This document shows, one piece after another, positions 33,367 to 44,095 of a stretch of 64,000 nucleotides of DNA; within the stretch, counting starts at the first letter, position 1, and each line of letters begins with the position of its first letter. Source of the DNA: Prevotella sp. E2-28 (GTDB taxonomy: Bacteria; Bacteroidota; Bacteroidia; Bacteroidales; Bacteroidaceae); contig NZ_CP091788.1 of NCBI RefSeq assembly GCF_022024055.1, positions 3,224,001 to 3,288,000 of the forward strand, read 5' to 3'. The position numbers and the translations under genes are program-made. The notes beneath the pieces were generated by a model. The model did not search any database. It was given only the letters and a program-made list of their open reading frames with translations, and was not told the origin of the DNA.

Positions 33367-35169
33367 TCAGTTCTTATTTGCCTTTTTGCGCTGGTCGTGG
33401 TCAAGGATGGCCTTGCGGATACGCATAGACTTCGGCGTTACCTCAACAAGTTCGTCTTCCTTGATATACTCGAGGCATTCCTCAAGACTCATGATGACCT
33501 TAGGAATGATACGGGCCTTATCATCAGTACCAGAAGCACGCACGTTGGTGAGCTGCTTAGCCTTGCAGACGTTGATGACGAGGTCGTTGTCATGTACATG
33601 CTCACCTACAACCTGACCCATATAGACGTCCTCACCCGGGTCGATAAAGAACTTACCACGATCCTGCAGCTTATCGATAGCGTAAGCAAAGGCATTTCCC
33701 GTTTCGAGGGCAATCATAGAGCCGTTAACGCGGCGCTCAATCTCGCCCTTGTAAGGCTGATACTCCTTGAAGCGATGGGCCATGATAGCCTCGCCCTGAG
33801 AAGCGGTGAGCACATTGGTACGCAGACCGATGATACCGCGTGAGGGGATGTCGAACTCAATATTGGTGCGCTCGCCCTGAGACTCCATAGAGGTCATCTC
33901 ACCCTTACGGCGCGTCACCATATCAATCATCTTTGAGGCGAACTCCTCGGGTACGTTGATAGTGAGCTCCTCAATAGGCTCGTGCTTCACGCCGTTCACC
34001 TCTTTATAGATAACTTGGGGCTGACCAACCTGCAGCTCGTAGCCCTCGCGACGCATGGTCTCGATGAGCACAGAGAGGTGGAGCACACCACGGCCTGATA
34101 CAATCCATTTATCAGTGCTGTCCTCGAACTGCTCTACGCGCAAGGCAAGGTTCTTCTCGAGTTCCTTCTCCAAGCGGTCGTTGATATGACGAGAGGTAAC
34201 GAACTTTCCTTCCTTACCAAAGAAGGGTGAGTCGTTAATCATGAAGAGCATTGACATGGTGGGCTCGTCAATAGCGATAGGAGGCAGGGGCTCGGGATTC
34301 TCGAGGTCGCAGATGGTGTCGCCAATCTCGAACTTCTCCAGACCAATCACTGCACAGATATCACCGCACTCTACCTCGTCGGTGCGCTGGTGACCCATAC
34401 CATCAAAGGTATGCAGTTCCTTGATCTTCGTCTTCTCCATAGAACCATCGCGATGAGCGATAGTTACCTGCATGCCGTCCTTAAGGGTGCCGCGATGTAC
34501 ACGACCCACAGCGATACGACCTGTGTAAGAACTATAATCAAGCGAAGTGATGAGCATCTGAGGGGTACCCTCAATCTGCTGAGGCGCAGGAATCACCTCT
34601 ACAATCTTATCCAGAAGATAGGTGATGTCGGTGGTAGGATTGTTATAGTCCTCACCCATCCATCCGTTCTTGGCAGAACCATAGACAACGGGGAAGTCGA
34701 GCTGATCCTCAGTAGCATTCAGCGAGAACATCAGGTCGAACACCATTTCATAGACCTCCTCAGGACGGCAGTTGGGCTTATCCACCTTATTAACTACTAC
34801 GATAGGCTTCAGACCTATCTGCAGAGCCTTCTGGAGTACGAAACGGGTTTGAGGCATGGGGCCCTCGAAAGCATCGACGAGCAGCAGACAGCCGTCGGCC
34901 ATATTAAGTACACGCTCTACCTCGCCACCGAAGTCGCTGTGTCCTGGAGTATCAATGATGTTGATTTTGGTACCTTTCCAATTGATAGATACGTTCTTGG
35001 AAAGGATGGTGATGCCGCGTTCGCGCTCCAGGTCGTTAGCGTCAAGTACCTGGTTGCTCAGGTTCTGTCCCTCACGGAAGAGATTTCCTGCCAGCATCAT
35101 TTTGTCGACCAATGTTGTCTTTCCGTGGTCTACGTGTGCAATAATTGCAATGTTCCTAATGTCTTGCAT
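33367..35169 (-). CDS. typA: Translational GTPase TypA/BipA
   Basis: 600 residues; ribosome-associated GTPase for ribosome assembly and stress. G1 is [15 protein letters not shown] (residues 11-25), then [20 protein letters not shown] and [13 protein letters not shown]. Domain II (about 205-290), the EF-G-like domain III and the TypA-specific C-terminus (about 480-600: [20 protein letters not shown]) follow. No promoter box is visible between its ATG and the upstream tRNA-Met; see the tRNA and terminator entries. Confidence 0.96.
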   Translation of the reverse strand: MQDIRNIAIIAHVDHGKTTLVDKMMLAGNLFREGQNLSNQVLDANDLERERGITILSKNVSINWKGTKINIIDTPGHSDFGGEVERVLNMADGCLLLVDAFEGPMPQTRFVLQKALQIGLKPIVVVNKVDKPNCRPEEVYEMVFDLMFSLNATEDQLDFPVVYGSAKNGWMGEDYNNPTTDITYLLDKIVEVIPAPQQIEGTPQMLITSLDYSSYTGRIAVGRVHRGTLKDGMQVTIAHRDGSMEKTKIKELHTFDGMGHQRTDEVECGDICAVIGLEKFEIGDTICDLENPEPLPPIAIDEPTMSMLFMINDSPFFGKEGKFVTSRHINDRLEKELEKNLALRVEQFEDSTDKWIVSGRGVLHLSVLIETMRREGYELQVGQPQVIYKEVNGVKHEPIEELTINVPEEFASKMIDMVTRRKGEMTSMESQGERTNIEFDIPSRGIIGLRTNVLTASQGEAIMAHRFKEYQPYKGEIERRVNGSMIALETGNAFAYAIDKLQDRGKFFIDPGEDVYMGQVVGEHVHDNDLVINVCKAKQLTNVRASGTDDKARIIPKVIMSLEECLEYIKEDELVEVTPKSMRIRKAILDHDQRKKANKN

Positions 35170-35183
35170 AATACTAATACCTT

Positions 35184-35215
35184 AAAAAAAAATGCCGAGA
35201 AGTGTATCCTCGGCA
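35184..35215 (-). terminator. Terminator between tRNA-Met and typA
   Basis: Stem TGCCGAG / CTCGGCA (35193-35199 with 35209-35215) with a T-run on the minus strand (A-run 35184-35192). It lies 15 bases before the typA start. Confidence 0.85.
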
Positions 35216-35239
35216 CAATCCAGCGTTTCGCCTTTTCAG

Positions 35240-35313
35240 TAGCGGGAGCCGGGATTGAACCGGCGACCTCATGATTATGAATCATGCGCTCTAACCAGCT
35301 GAGCTATCCCGCC
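35240..35313 (-). tRNA. tRNA-Met (anticodon CAT)
   Basis: 74 bases. The acceptor stem GGCGGGA pairs with TCCCGCT (one G-U), the anticodon arm CATGA-TTCATAA-TCATG gives CAT, and the T arm carries GGTTCAATCC. The 3' CCA is not encoded. CAT could also be initiator or, after modification, isoleucine tRNA; the plain A-T/G-U features fit elongator Met best. Confidence 0.9.
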
Positions 35314-35332
35314 ATCTGCTTGTAAGCGGGTG

Positions 35333-35340
35333 CAAAGGTA
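35333..35340 (-). promoter_or_regulatory. -7 box of tRNA-Met, probably also of typA
   Basis: TACCTTTG on the minus strand, 20 bases before the tRNA. No CAAANNTA (minus-strand box) occurs between 35170 and 35240, so typA seems to rely on this promoter by readthrough of the terminator at 35184-35215. Confidence 0.55.
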
Positions 35341-35347
35341 CTCCGAA

Positions 35348-35380
35348 AAATTAAGAATTAAGAATTAAGAATTAAGAAAT
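35348..35380. repeat. TTAAGAA tandem repeat
   Basis: About four copies of AATTAAG, upstream of the tRNA promoter box. Confidence 0.65.
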
Positions 35381-35430
35381 TTGCTGTACTTAACATTTTT
35401 TATGAGTTGAGACGTATTTTTTCCGTTTCA

Positions 35431-35464
35431 TTGTATGTTTTTTCCGTCTTTTTTTGTACTTTTG
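35431..35464 (+). promoter_or_regulatory. Promoter of the START-like gene
   Basis: TACTTTTG at 35457-35464, 47 bases before the ATG, and a TTGT at 35431 as a loosely spaced -33. Confidence 0.5.
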
Positions 35465-35510
35465 TAGCCGAAAACCGATTCCTTATTGGAATATACTAAC
35501 CAGTAACGAT

Positions 35511-35909
35511 ATGCTGAAAAAAAGACTTGATTTAGAATATCCACTGGCTGCAGGGAAACCTGATTTACTGTGGCAGCTGTTGAGCACAGACCATGGACTG
35601 GAAAGATGGCTAGCCGACCGCGTAGTGGAAGACAACGGCGTGATGCAACTGACATGGGGCAATCCTTACGGAGAGCACCACACATTAAGCGCCAATATCG
35701 TAGAGAGACAAAAGAACAGTCATATACGCCTACAATGGGTTGACGAGGAAGAGCCCGAAGCTTATTGGGAAATGCGAATAGGTAAGAGCGAACTAACAGA
35801 AGACCTATGCCTGTGCGTAGTTGACTATGCCCCTGCAGAAGATATCGAAGATCTTCATGAGCTTTGGGACGACAATTTAGACCGACTGCATCAGTCAACA
35901 GGATTCTAA
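35511..35909 (+). CDS. START-like domain protein
   Basis: 132 residues of the SRPBCC/START-like fold (helix-grip): MLKKRLDLEYPLAAGKPDLL, WLADRVVEDNGVMQLTWGN and a long C-terminal helix (EDIEDLHELWDDNLDRLHQS). Such single-domain proteins usually bind a hydrophobic ligand. The start is taken at the ATG 35511, since the longer frame begins at the promoter box. The gene is separated from the LptF/G gene by an inverted repeat and a promoter. Cytosolic; ligand unknown. Confidence 0.75.
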   Translation: MLKKRLDLEYPLAAGKPDLLWQLLSTDHGLERWLADRVVEDNGVMQLTWGNPYGEHHTLSANIVERQKNSHIRLQWVDEEEPEAYWEMRIGKSELTEDLCLCVVDYAPAEDIEDLHELWDDNLDRLHQSTGF

Positions 35910-35910
35910 G

Positions 35911-36010
35911 ATTGAGGTTTGCGATGTAAGAATTGAGGTTTGCGGTTTGAGATGTGTTAAAAAATAACAAGGTACACGAGAAATCTCAAACCTCAAACCT
36001 CAAACCTCAA
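35911..36010. repeat. Heptamer repeats forming a 19-bp hairpin
   Basis: Copies of GAGGTTTG on the left and CTCAAAC on the right. 35935-35953 pairs with 35983-36001 in 18 of 19 positions with a 29-base loop. No T-run follows. It may end the START-like transcript. Confidence 0.75.
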
Positions 36011-36020
36011 AAAAAATGAG

Positions 36021-36028
36021 TACCTTTG
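36021..36028 (+). promoter_or_regulatory. -7 box of the LptF/G gene
   Basis: TACCTTTG, 11 bases before the ATG, so the leader is only a few bases long. Confidence 0.6.
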
Positions 36029-36039
36029 CAGCCTGATTT

Positions 36040-38037
36040 ATGTTTAGGATAAAGAAATTAGACATATTTATCACGAAACAGTTTGGGCTGCTCTTCGTAG
36101 GAACATTCTTCATTTGCCTCTTTGTGCTAATGATGCAGTTCCTTTGGCGCTACGTAGACGAACTTATCGGTAAGGGACTGTCCATGGAAATCCTGGCACA
36201 GTTCTTTTGGTATATGGCTCTTGGACTGATGCCACAGGCATTTCCATTGGCCATCCTGCTATCATCATTGATTACCTATGGCAACCTGGGCGAGAGTTCT
36301 GAGCTAACAGCTATCAAGGCTGCAGGTATCTCACTGATGCAATCTATGCGCTCGCTCATCGTGGCAGTCATCATGATTGCAGGCATTTCATTCTATTTCC
36401 AGAATGTAGTGGTGCCAAGTGCCAACATGCAATTGAAGCAATTGCTGGTATCCATGAAACAGAAGAGTCCGGAACTGGAGATTCCTGAGGGCACATTCTA
36501 TGACGGCATTCCCAACTCAAACCTCTATGTTGAAAAGAAAGACTTGAAAACTGGCCACCTCTACGGCATCATGATTTATCGCCAGACAGGATCATACGAA
36601 GACCAGACTATCATACTGGCGGACTCTGGCATGTTACAATCAACAGCCGAGAAGAAGCATTTGCTATTGACCCTATGGAACGGAGAATGGTTTGAGAATA
36701 TGCGATCTCAGGACATGGGCGGAACGGCGGAAGTGCCCTATCGACGCGAATCATTCGGACACAAACAGATTCTGCTAGATTTTGACGGCGACTTCAATCT
36801 GGCCGATGCTAACAATTTCTCTGGAGATGCAAGTGCCAAGAGCGTGCCCCGCCTGCTACATGACTTGGATTCCATCAAATTAGCCAACGATTCCGTAGGA
36901 CGACAGTTCTTCCACGAGGCACAAGCTTACACTTTCCGTGAAATAGAGTTAACGCCACAGGACTCAACCCGCCTGAGCGAGATTACAGTAGAGGATATAC
37001 CTGTTATAGACAGTGTGTACCTTAAATTAAACGAAGATAAACAACGCGACATAACACGCACAGCTGCCCGACAAGCTCAAACGGCTCTGAACGATTTGGA
37101 GATGAAAGGCGACTATGCCAAATACCTGAACCGCGTAGAGCGTCTGCACTTATTAGAGGTCTTGGGAAAATTCACATTATCCCTCTCATGTATCATCTTC
37201 TTCTTTATCGGTGCACCGCTGGGAGCTATCATCCGTAAGGGCGGACTAGGCGTACCAGTCATTGTATCAGTCATTGTGTTCCTGATATTCTACCTGCTCG
37301 ATATGACTGGTATGCGTATGGCTCGCGATGACAACTGGACCGTATGGTTCGGGCGCAGCATATCCGTTATAGTACTGACTCCCATGGCCGTATTCTTCAC
37401 TTATAAGGCCAACCGCGACTCTACCGTATTTAATATTGATGCCTACAGAATGACCATCATGCATATGCTCGGACTGCGCATGAAGCGAAACATTGTACGC
37501 AAGGAGGTGATTATCGAGGAGCCAAAATATGCCATGGATGCCACGATGCTGCAGACCATCAATGATGATATTGCCATCTACTCAGAGAGCCACAAACTAC
37601 TGCACTGGCCATCGCCCATCAAGGTGTTCTTCCGTGCTGGAGACGACCACGAAATAGAGCATATCAACAACGTGCTGGAGATAGCAATAGAAGACTTGGG
37701 ATACACGCGCGACAAAATGGTACTCCACGAATTGAACAACTATCCCATCCTGGCCACTCATGCACATACACGTCCATTCCAGCGCAAGTGGCTGAACATT
37801 GCCACAGGACTATTCCTGCCCCTGGGCATTTTCTTCTACTTCCGTATGTTACGCTTCCGACTGCGCCTCTACCGCGACTTGCGCGATATCAGCGCCACCA
37901 CCAACAGGCTGATACCGCACGCCCTTGAGCTGGCAAAGAAGCAGAAAGACCCAATCACGCAGGATATTTATAGCGATTATACAAAACTGAATATACAACA
38001 AAATGATGGAGACATTCAAGCTGAACAAGATAAGTGA
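36040..38037 (+). CDS. LptF/LptG-family lipopolysaccharide export permease
   Basis: 665 residues. Membrane spans at about 17-37, 57-80, 100-120, and three more in the second half (about 380-460), with a large periplasmic domain between (about 130-370: [33 protein letters not shown]), the LptF/G pattern. It pulls LPS from the inner membrane with LptB. E. coli LptF and LptG have about 360 residues; the additional ~200 residues here are a soluble C-terminal tail and a last span (about 585-610). The stop lies 35 bases inside ribBA. Confidence 0.85.
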   Translation: MFRIKKLDIFITKQFGLLFVGTFFICLFVLMMQFLWRYVDELIGKGLSMEILAQFFWYMALGLMPQAFPLAILLSSLITYGNLGESSELTAIKAAGISLMQSMRSLIVAVIMIAGISFYFQNVVVPSANMQLKQLLVSMKQKSPELEIPEGTFYDGIPNSNLYVEKKDLKTGHLYGIMIYRQTGSYEDQTIILADSGMLQSTAEKKHLLLTLWNGEWFENMRSQDMGGTAEVPYRRESFGHKQILLDFDGDFNLADANNFSGDASAKSVPRLLHDLDSIKLANDSVGRQFFHEAQAYTFREIELTPQDSTRLSEITVEDIPVIDSVYLKLNEDKQRDITRTAARQAQTALNDLEMKGDYAKYLNRVERLHLLEVLGKFTLSLSCIIFFFIGAPLGAIIRKGGLGVPVIVSVIVFLIFYLLDMTGMRMARDDNWTVWFGRSISVIVLTPMAVFFTYKANRDSTVFNIDAYRMTIMHMLGLRMKRNIVRKEVIIEEPKYAMDATMLQTINDDIAIYSESHKLLHWPSPIKVFFRAGDDHEIEHINNVLEIAIEDLGYTRDKMVLHELNNYPILATHAHTRPFQRKWLNIATGLFLPLGIFFYFRMLRFRLRLYRDLRDISATTNRLIPHALELAKKQKDPITQDIYSDYTKLNIQQNDGDIQAEQDK

Positions 38038-39214
38038 GGCCATTGACGACTTTCGCGATGGCAAGTTCGTTATTGTAGTTGATGATGAAGACCGCGAGAA
38101 CGAAGGCGATTTGATATGCGCAGCAGAGAAGATCACACCCGAAATGGTGAACTTCATGCTGAAATATGCACGTGGCGTGCTGTGCGCACCCATCACTATT
38201 AGTCGTAGCGAGGAACTGGACCTGCCTCATCAAGTCAGCGAGAACACGTCCGTACTGGGAACCCCCTTTACCGTGACCGTAGATAAATTGGAAGGTTGCA
38301 CCACTGGCGTGTCGGCCCACGACCGTGCCGCCACCATTCAGGCATTGGCCGATCCCACGTCAACACCGCAGACCTTTGGTCGTCCAGGACACATTAACCC
38401 ACTGTATGCTCAGGACAATGGTGTGCTGCGCCGCAGCGGACACACCGAAGCAGCCGTAGACCTCTGCCGTCTGGCCGGCCTCTACCCCGCCGGCGCGCTC
38501 ATGGAAATCATGAATGATGACGGCACAATGGCCCGTATGCCAGAACTGCAAGCCTTTGCAAAGGAGCACAATCTGAAAATTATCACCATCAAAGACTTGA
38601 TAGCCTATCGTTTGCAGCAGGAATCACTCATTGAGGTGGGCGAAGAAGTGGATATGCCCACGGAGTACGGTCACTTCCGCATCATCCCCTTCCGTCAGAA
38701 GAGTAACGGCCAAGAGCACTTCGCACTCATCAAGGGCGAATGGAAAGAAGACGAGCCAATCCTCGTACGCGTACATTCTTCTTGTATGACGGGTGACATC
38801 CTTGGAAGCCGCCGCTGCGACTGTGGCGAACAGCTCCACAAGGCCATGCAAAAAATTGAGGAAGAAGGCAAGGGCGTCATCGTCTATATGCAGCAGGAAG
38901 GGCGCGGTATAGGACTCATGAACAAACTGGCAGCCTATAAACTGCAGGAGGAGGGTTACGACACCGTGGATGCCAATCTCTGCCTGGGATTCAAGGCCGA
39001 TGAGCGCGACTATGGTTGTGGTGCACAAATGCTACGCCACTTAGGGGTGCACAAGATGCGCCTGATGACCAATAATCCTGTGAAACGCGTGGGATTAGAG
39101 GCCTACGGACTGCAAATCGTTGAGAACGTACCTATTGAGGTAACACCCAATGAATACAATTTGCGCTACCTGAAGACCAAACAGGATCGCATGGGACATA
39201 CACTGCACTTATAA
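38003..39214 (+). CDS. ribBA: Bifunctional riboflavin enzyme RibBA
   Basis: 403 residues. Residues 1-205 are DHBP synthase ([42 protein letters not shown]), residues 206-403 GTP cyclohydrolase II ([20 protein letters not shown] with three zinc cysteines; [20 protein letters not shown]). It makes both riboflavin precursors. It overlaps the permease gene by 35 bases, so it is co-transcribed with it and no FMN riboswitch is expected or seen. Confidence 0.95.
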   Translation: MMETFKLNKISEAIDDFRDGKFVIVVDDEDRENEGDLICAAEKITPEMVNFMLKYARGVLCAPITISRSEELDLPHQVSENTSVLGTPFTVTVDKLEGCTTGVSAHDRAATIQALADPTSTPQTFGRPGHINPLYAQDNGVLRRSGHTEAAVDLCRLAGLYPAGALMEIMNDDGTMARMPELQAFAKEHNLKIITIKDLIAYRLQQESLIEVGEEVDMPTEYGHFRIIPFRQKSNGQEHFALIKGEWKEDEPILVRVHSSCMTGDILGSRRCDCGEQLHKAMQKIEEEGKGVIVYMQQEGRGIGLMNKLAAYKLQEEGYDTVDANLCLGFKADERDYGCGAQMLRHLGVHKMRLMTNNPVKRVGLEAYGLQIVENVPIEVTPNEYNLRYLKTKQDRMGHTLHL

Positions 39215-39263
39215 GTGCTACAAGTTGAAACCTAAAACCACAAACCAATAACTTACAACTTAG

Positions 39264-41135
39264 ATGAAAAGATTCAAACCGATAGCATTATGGCTGGGCG
39301 CACTGATAGTTGTCGCCACAGCCTTGCTATACGTCGAGTCAGACTTCCTATGGAAGGTACAACAATATAACCTGTTTCTCTACTCATCCCTGTTTTTCAA
39401 ACAGATGATGACCGTATCAGGAGGTATGCTTTCTTACCTCGGCACATTCTTTACACAGTTCTTCTACCACCCATGGATCGGTGTAATAATGCTATGCAGC
39501 TGGTGGTTGCTGCTGATGTGGCTGGTGAAACGCACATTCGCCGTATCTGAAAAGTGGTTAGTTGTTACACTGATACCTGCAGCCCTCCTATTGGTTGCCA
39601 ATATGGATTTGGGATACTGGATATATGTTATGAAACTGCATGGGCACTTTTTCTCATCGACTATCGGCACTACAGCGGGGGTAGCCCTGTTATGGGGCTT
39701 TAGGAAACTGCCTGAGAAGCTTTGGCTGCGTATCTGCTATGTCGTTTTGGTTGTTGCTGCAGGATATCCATTGATGGGCATCTATGCATTAACGGCAGCT
39801 TTTTTGATGGGGGTATGGATATGGCGACTGTCTAGAAAAGTCACACCAAACATCATTCTTTCCGCTATCACCTTATTGGCTATCGCGGCTATTCCTCTGA
39901 TTTACTATCGCTACGTGTACTTTCAGACGAATATCCATGATATCTACTACACGGCATTGCCAATCTTCACAATCACTGAGACTTTACACGCTTACCACAT
40001 CCCCTATTATCTGCTCGCAGTATGCTTCCTGGGTTTTGTAGTGGCTTACAATCCCACGAGTCACACAGAACAGAAGGATGTGCAGGGTAAGCAAAAGGCT
40101 AAGGGTTCAAAAACGAAGGAAAAGAGTAAGAAGACTATTCTGAACTGGATTTTGCAAGGAGCTATATTAGCAGCCATCACTGTCGGGGTGTGGCATTTCT
40201 GGTATAAAGATGATAATTTCCACCACGAGCTGCGGATGGAGCGTTGTATTGAACAGGCCGACTGGGAGGGTGTGCTGGAAGAAGGCAAGAAACAAGATGG
40301 TGAACCCACACGAGCCATCGTCATGATGCATAACCTAGCCCTAAGCCGATTGGGACTTCAGTGCGAGAATATGTACAGTTTTCCGAAGGGCTCGAAGAAG
40401 ACCAACACATCCGTGCCTGTCTATATGTATAACACAGCAGGCCGACTGATTTATTATCACTATGGCGTGATGAACGAGTGTCACCGTATGTGTATGGAGG
40501 AAGGCGTAGAGTATGGCTGGAGCGTGGAACTGCTGCAGTACATGGTCAGAAATGCTATCTTCACCAACGAGAAACAGGTTGCAAAGAAATATTTGAACCT
40601 GCTCCGTAAAACACAATATTACGGCGACTGGGCCGACCACATGGAGAGTCTCATTAATAATCCAGAACTCTTGTCCAGTGATATGGAGACGGGCCCCATC
40701 ACCCACATGTTGAATTACGCAGACATTCAAAGTCAAGGCGACAGTTATGTGGAGAAAAACCTGATGACCATGTTGTCGGAAACCGACTCTAAGGATCCCT
40801 ATTTTCAAGAGCAAGCTGTTCTAGGAGCCATGTGGACCAGAAATACGAGTAACTTCTGGGCTCGCTTTGAGCAATACCTCAACCTGCATCCCAACAGACC
40901 TGTGCCACGTATTTTCCAAGAGGCTGCCTATCTCTTTGGTAACATGGAACAACTGTCGTTCACAGAGGACTTGCCCATCGACAGAAGCGTCAAGGAGAAT
41001 TTCCAGGGTTTCATGCAGATGATGCAACAATGCCAGGGAAGACCCAACGGACAACAAAGGAAATACCTCTATCAGAGATACGGTACAACCTACTACTTTG
41101 AATATTTCTTCCTAAGAGACATTACATACTATTGA
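39264..41135 (+). CDS. DUF6057-like polytopic membrane protein
   Basis: 623 residues. About eight membrane spans in the first 320 residues, a Lys-rich link (about 275-292), one more span, and a soluble C-terminal half (about 330-623) that looks helical (LHPNRPVPRIFQEAAYLFGN, WADHMESLINN). From memory this matches a Bacteroidales family of unknown function (DUF6057). One base separates it from the heme-motif lipoprotein gene. The pair probably works together at the cell envelope (inference). Confidence 0.65.
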   Translation: MKRFKPIALWLGALIVVATALLYVESDFLWKVQQYNLFLYSSLFFKQMMTVSGGMLSYLGTFFTQFFYHPWIGVIMLCSWWLLLMWLVKRTFAVSEKWLVVTLIPAALLLVANMDLGYWIYVMKLHGHFFSSTIGTTAGVALLWGFRKLPEKLWLRICYVVLVVAAGYPLMGIYALTAAFLMGVWIWRLSRKVTPNIILSAITLLAIAAIPLIYYRYVYFQTNIHDIYYTALPIFTITETLHAYHIPYYLLAVCFLGFVVAYNPTSHTEQKDVQGKQKAKGSKTKEKSKKTILNWILQGAILAAITVGVWHFWYKDDNFHHELRMERCIEQADWEGVLEEGKKQDGEPTRAIVMMHNLALSRLGLQCENMYSFPKGSKKTNTSVPVYMYNTAGRLIYYHYGVMNECHRMCMEEGVEYGWSVELLQYMVRNAIFTNEKQVAKKYLNLLRKTQYYGDWADHMESLINNPELLSSDMETGPITHMLNYADIQSQGDSYVEKNLMTMLSETDSKDPYFQEQAVLGAMWTRNTSNFWARFEQYLNLHPNRPVPRIFQEAAYLFGNMEQLSFTEDLPIDRSVKENFQGFMQMMQQCQGRPNGQQRKYLYQRYGTTYYFEYFFLRDITYY

Positions 41136-41136
41136 T

Positions 41137-42630
41137 ATGAAGGAACTGCTTATCATCATAGCCGCAGCAGTATTTACAGCCTGCGGCAACAAAATACCTG
41201 ATACGTACATTGAGTCGGAGGATTTACCCAACATTTACCCTGACTACACCAACGTCACCGTGCCCATCAACATGGCACCACTGACCTTTGAGACGGATGA
41301 GAAGAGCGATGGTATCGTGGCTCGCCTAACAGTTGGCAGTGATGAGGTGATCTGCGGTGGAGACAAGATACAACCAGATAACGACGACTGGCGAAGACTG
41401 GCTGAGAGCGCAAAGGGTCATGCCATCAACGTAGAAGTTTATGTCAAGTCTAATGACCAGTGGACGAAGTATAAACCCTTTAACATCTATGTATCACCTG
41501 ACTCCATCGACCCATACATCAGCTACCGCTTGATAGCACCATCGTATGTAACCTACGAGGACCTGACCATCAACCAGCGGTGCTTGGAAAATTACGAGGA
41601 GGGAATGATTTATGACAATATGCTCTGTCAGGAATATACCGACGGACAGTGCATCAACTGCCATAATTACCAGCAGTACAACCCAGAAAGAATGCAATTC
41701 CACGCTCGTCAATATCAAGGCGGTACTATTATAGCCTATGACGGCAACGTGCGGAAAATCAACATGACATCCGACTCTATCCTTTCTGCTGGCGTTTATC
41801 CTGCTTGGCACCCCTGGCTCCCCCTGATTGTCTATTCTACGAACAAGACCGTACAGACCTTCCACATCACCAATCCTGATAAGATTGAGGTGTACGATAT
41901 TCAGAGTGACTTGATTGCCTATGACGTAGAACGCAATGAGGTGACGAACATAGAAAAAGGCGCAACAGAGTTTGAGGTATTCCCCTTCTGGTCGCCAGAC
42001 GGCAAGGCGCTTTATTACTGTAGCGCGCATTTTGAGTTCAAAGACAGCATTGACCCTGGAATAGAGCTCATCCAACGCTTCAAAGAAGTGAAATACAACA
42101 TCTACAAGAAGAGTTTTAATCCTGATAACATGCGATTTGGTCCCCGTGAGTTGGTTTTTGAAGCTGACTCTTTGGACAAAAGCGCCACCCTACCCCGCAT
42201 ATCGCCAGACGGTCGCTACCTGATGTTTACACTTGGCAAATACGGTGTCTTCCATATTTGGCATCGCGATGCAGATTTGTATATTCTAGACCTCGCAACA
42301 GGACAGGTACGCAACATGAAGGAAATCAACTCACCAGATGTGGAAAGTTATCATTCATGGTCAAGCAACGGTAGATGGGTTGTCTTCAGCAGTCGCCGAT
42401 ACGACGGGAACTTCACACGCCCATTCATTGCACATATCGATAAAAACGGACAAGGTACAAAACCCTTCGAACTGCCGTGTGCCGATCCGGATTATCATCG
42501 TCAGTTCATGAAGAGTTACAACATTCCCGAATTCATGCGGGGACCTGTTACCATCAATCCACAATCCTTTGCCGATGTTCTCAAAAAGGACGGGGAAAAG
42601 GTGAAGTACGTCCAACAACTTAACAAATAG
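41137..42630 (+). CDS. TolB-like beta-propeller lipoprotein with a CxxCH heme motif
   Basis: 497 residues. A lipobox gives lipidated Cys16 (AAAVFTAC). A Cys-Ile-Asn-Cys-His motif at 172-176 (DGQCINCHNYQQY) is a c-type heme site. PD40/TolB blades follow: AGVYPAWHPWLPLIVYS, FPFWSPDGKALYYCSA, LPRISPDGRYLMFTLGKYG and SYHSWSSNGRWVVFSSRRY. So it should be an outer-membrane or periplasmic lipoprotein binding one heme c. Partner of the preceding membrane protein; no cytochrome c maturation gene is in the window. Confidence 0.75.
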   Translation: MKELLIIIAAAVFTACGNKIPDTYIESEDLPNIYPDYTNVTVPINMAPLTFETDEKSDGIVARLTVGSDEVICGGDKIQPDNDDWRRLAESAKGHAINVEVYVKSNDQWTKYKPFNIYVSPDSIDPYISYRLIAPSYVTYEDLTINQRCLENYEEGMIYDNMLCQEYTDGQCINCHNYQQYNPERMQFHARQYQGGTIIAYDGNVRKINMTSDSILSAGVYPAWHPWLPLIVYSTNKTVQTFHITNPDKIEVYDIQSDLIAYDVERNEVTNIEKGATEFEVFPFWSPDGKALYYCSAHFEFKDSIDPGIELIQRFKEVKYNIYKKSFNPDNMRFGPRELVFEADSLDKSATLPRISPDGRYLMFTLGKYGVFHIWHRDADLYILDLATGQVRNMKEINSPDVESYHSWSSNGRWVVFSSRRYDGNFTRPFIAHIDKNGQGTKPFELPCADPDYHRQFMKSYNIPEFMRGPVTINPQSFADVLKKDGEKVKYVQQLNK

Positions 42631-42671
42631 CAGGAGATAACAGGTAAAAACTAAAAATTAGAAATAATTCC

Positions 42672-42702
42672 TTTGCAAAAAGAAACTTTTTGATTACTTT
42701 TG
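42672..42702 (+). promoter_or_regulatory. Promoter of the aminotransferase gene
   Basis: TTTG at 42672-42675, 19 bases, then TACTTTTG at 42695-42702, 30 bases before the ATG. One of the best matches in the window. Confidence 0.75.
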
Positions 42703-42732
42703 CACGCTGAAAAGAAACATACTGTACAGATT

Positions 42733-43929
42733 ATGGCACAATTATCTAACCGTTTGCAACGACTTGCACCATCGGCCACACTGGCTATGTCGCAAAAGAG
42801 TTCTGAGATGAAAGCTCAGGGTATTGACGTGATCAACATGAGTGTCGGCGAGCCCGACTTCAACACACCTGACCACATAAAAAATGCGGCAAAGCTGGCT
42901 ATTGACGAGAATTATTCACGCTATTCACCCGTTCCTGGCTATCCCGAATTGCGTCAAGCTATAGCACGTAAACTGGAGCGCGAGAACCAACTGCATTATC
43001 AGCCTAGCGAAATTCTGGTAAGCAATGGTGCCAAACAGAGCGTCTGCAACACAGTGATGGCACTGGTTAATCCTGGTGAGGAAGTCATCATTCCCGCTCC
43101 CTATTGGGTAAGTTACCCCCAAATGGCCTTATTGGCTGGCGGTACTCCCGTCTTTGTGGAGGCAACATTCGAGCAGAACTTCAAGATGACGCCAGAACAA
43201 CTGGAAGCAGCCATTACACCAAAAACGAAATTACTGATTCTCTGTTCACCAAGCAACCCTACCGGCTCTGTATATAATAAAGAGGAATTACGTGCGCTCG
43301 CGAACATTATTTTAAAGCATGAAGACCTCTATGTATTGGCAGACGAAATCTACGAGCACATCAACTACGTAGGTCATCATGAGTCAATAGCCCAGTTCCC
43401 TGGCATGAAAGAGCGTACTATCATTGTTAATGGTGTTTCCAAAGCATACGCCATGACTGGTTGGCGCATTGGTTACATCGCCGCCCCCGAATGGATTGTG
43501 AAAGGTTGCAACAAACTGCAAGGCCAATATACCAGCGGTCCATGTTCAATGAGTCAGAAAGCTGCGGAATTTGCCTATACCCAAAGTCAACAATGCGTTG
43601 AGGATATGCGTCAGGCCTTTGAACGCCGCCGTAACCTTATCGTAGAACTGGCTCGCCAGATTCCAGGATTAGAGGTTAATGTACCCGAAGGTGCCTTCTA
43701 CCTATTTCCCAAGTGTTCAAGTTTCTACGGGAAGAAAACACCAGAAGGAAAAACCATAGAAAACAGCACAGACCTGGCAATGTACTTACTTGAAGTGGGA
43801 CATGTAGCAACAGTTGGAGGTGATGCCTTTGGTGATCCAAATTGTTTCCGTATGAGTTATGCTACCAGCGACGACAATATCCGAGAGGCTATGCGCCGCA
43901 TCGGAGAGGCACTAAAATCATTAAATTAA
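42733..43929 (+). CDS. aspC: Class I aminotransferase, aspartate type
   Basis: 398 residues, a PLP-dependent class I aminotransferase of the Ib (bacterial aspartate) subgroup. Signatures: MSVGEPDFNTPDH (N-terminal substrate loop), SNGAKQSVCNTVMALVNPGE, PSNPTGSVY, VLADEIYEH with the PLP Asp, and the lysine in IVNGVSKAYAMTGWRIGY. It would interconvert aspartate and oxaloacetate, or another amino acid pair. The ATG at 42733 is used because the longer frame begins inside the promoter. Confidence 0.9.
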   Translation: MAQLSNRLQRLAPSATLAMSQKSSEMKAQGIDVINMSVGEPDFNTPDHIKNAAKLAIDENYSRYSPVPGYPELRQAIARKLERENQLHYQPSEILVSNGAKQSVCNTVMALVNPGEEVIIPAPYWVSYPQMALLAGGTPVFVEATFEQNFKMTPEQLEAAITPKTKLLILCSPSNPTGSVYNKEELRALANIILKHEDLYVLADEIYEHINYVGHHESIAQFPGMKERTIIVNGVSKAYAMTGWRIGYIAAPEWIVKGCNKLQGQYTSGPCSMSQKAAEFAYTQSQQCVEDMRQAFERRRNLIVELARQIPGLEVNVPEGAFYLFPKCSSFYGKKTPEGKTIENSTDLAMYLLEVGHVATVGGDAFGDPNCFRMSYATSDDNIREAMRRIGEALKSLN

Positions 43930-43973
43930 GCGTTAAATGTAGTTAAAACCGACGGAAGTACACTTTTATTTGT

Positions 43974-43981
43974 TACCTTTG
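43974..43981 (+). promoter_or_regulatory. -7 box of the exbB cluster
   Basis: TACCTTTG, 115 bases before exbB. The -33 region is weak. Confidence 0.5.
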
Positions 43982-43993
43982 CGAGGTGAATTC

Positions 43994-44018
43994 GCCCAGT
44001 GGCTTATAGCCAATGGGC
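43994..44018 (+). promoter_or_regulatory. Hairpin in the exbB leader
   Basis: A 10-base stem with one mismatch and a TTATA loop, about 13 bases after the -7 box, so close to the 5' end of the transcript. It may stabilise the message; no known riboswitch is recognised. Confidence 0.55.
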
Positions 44019-44095
44019 ATTCGTCGGCTAAATAACACAAGTTCGATATTACATTTTATCTAATTCTTATAACTTAAAAACAAAACAAAAAAATT

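Noticed and set aside
34390..35274. 294-codon open frame opposite typA and the tRNA
   Set aside because: Runs through the tRNA and the terminator; typA is certain.
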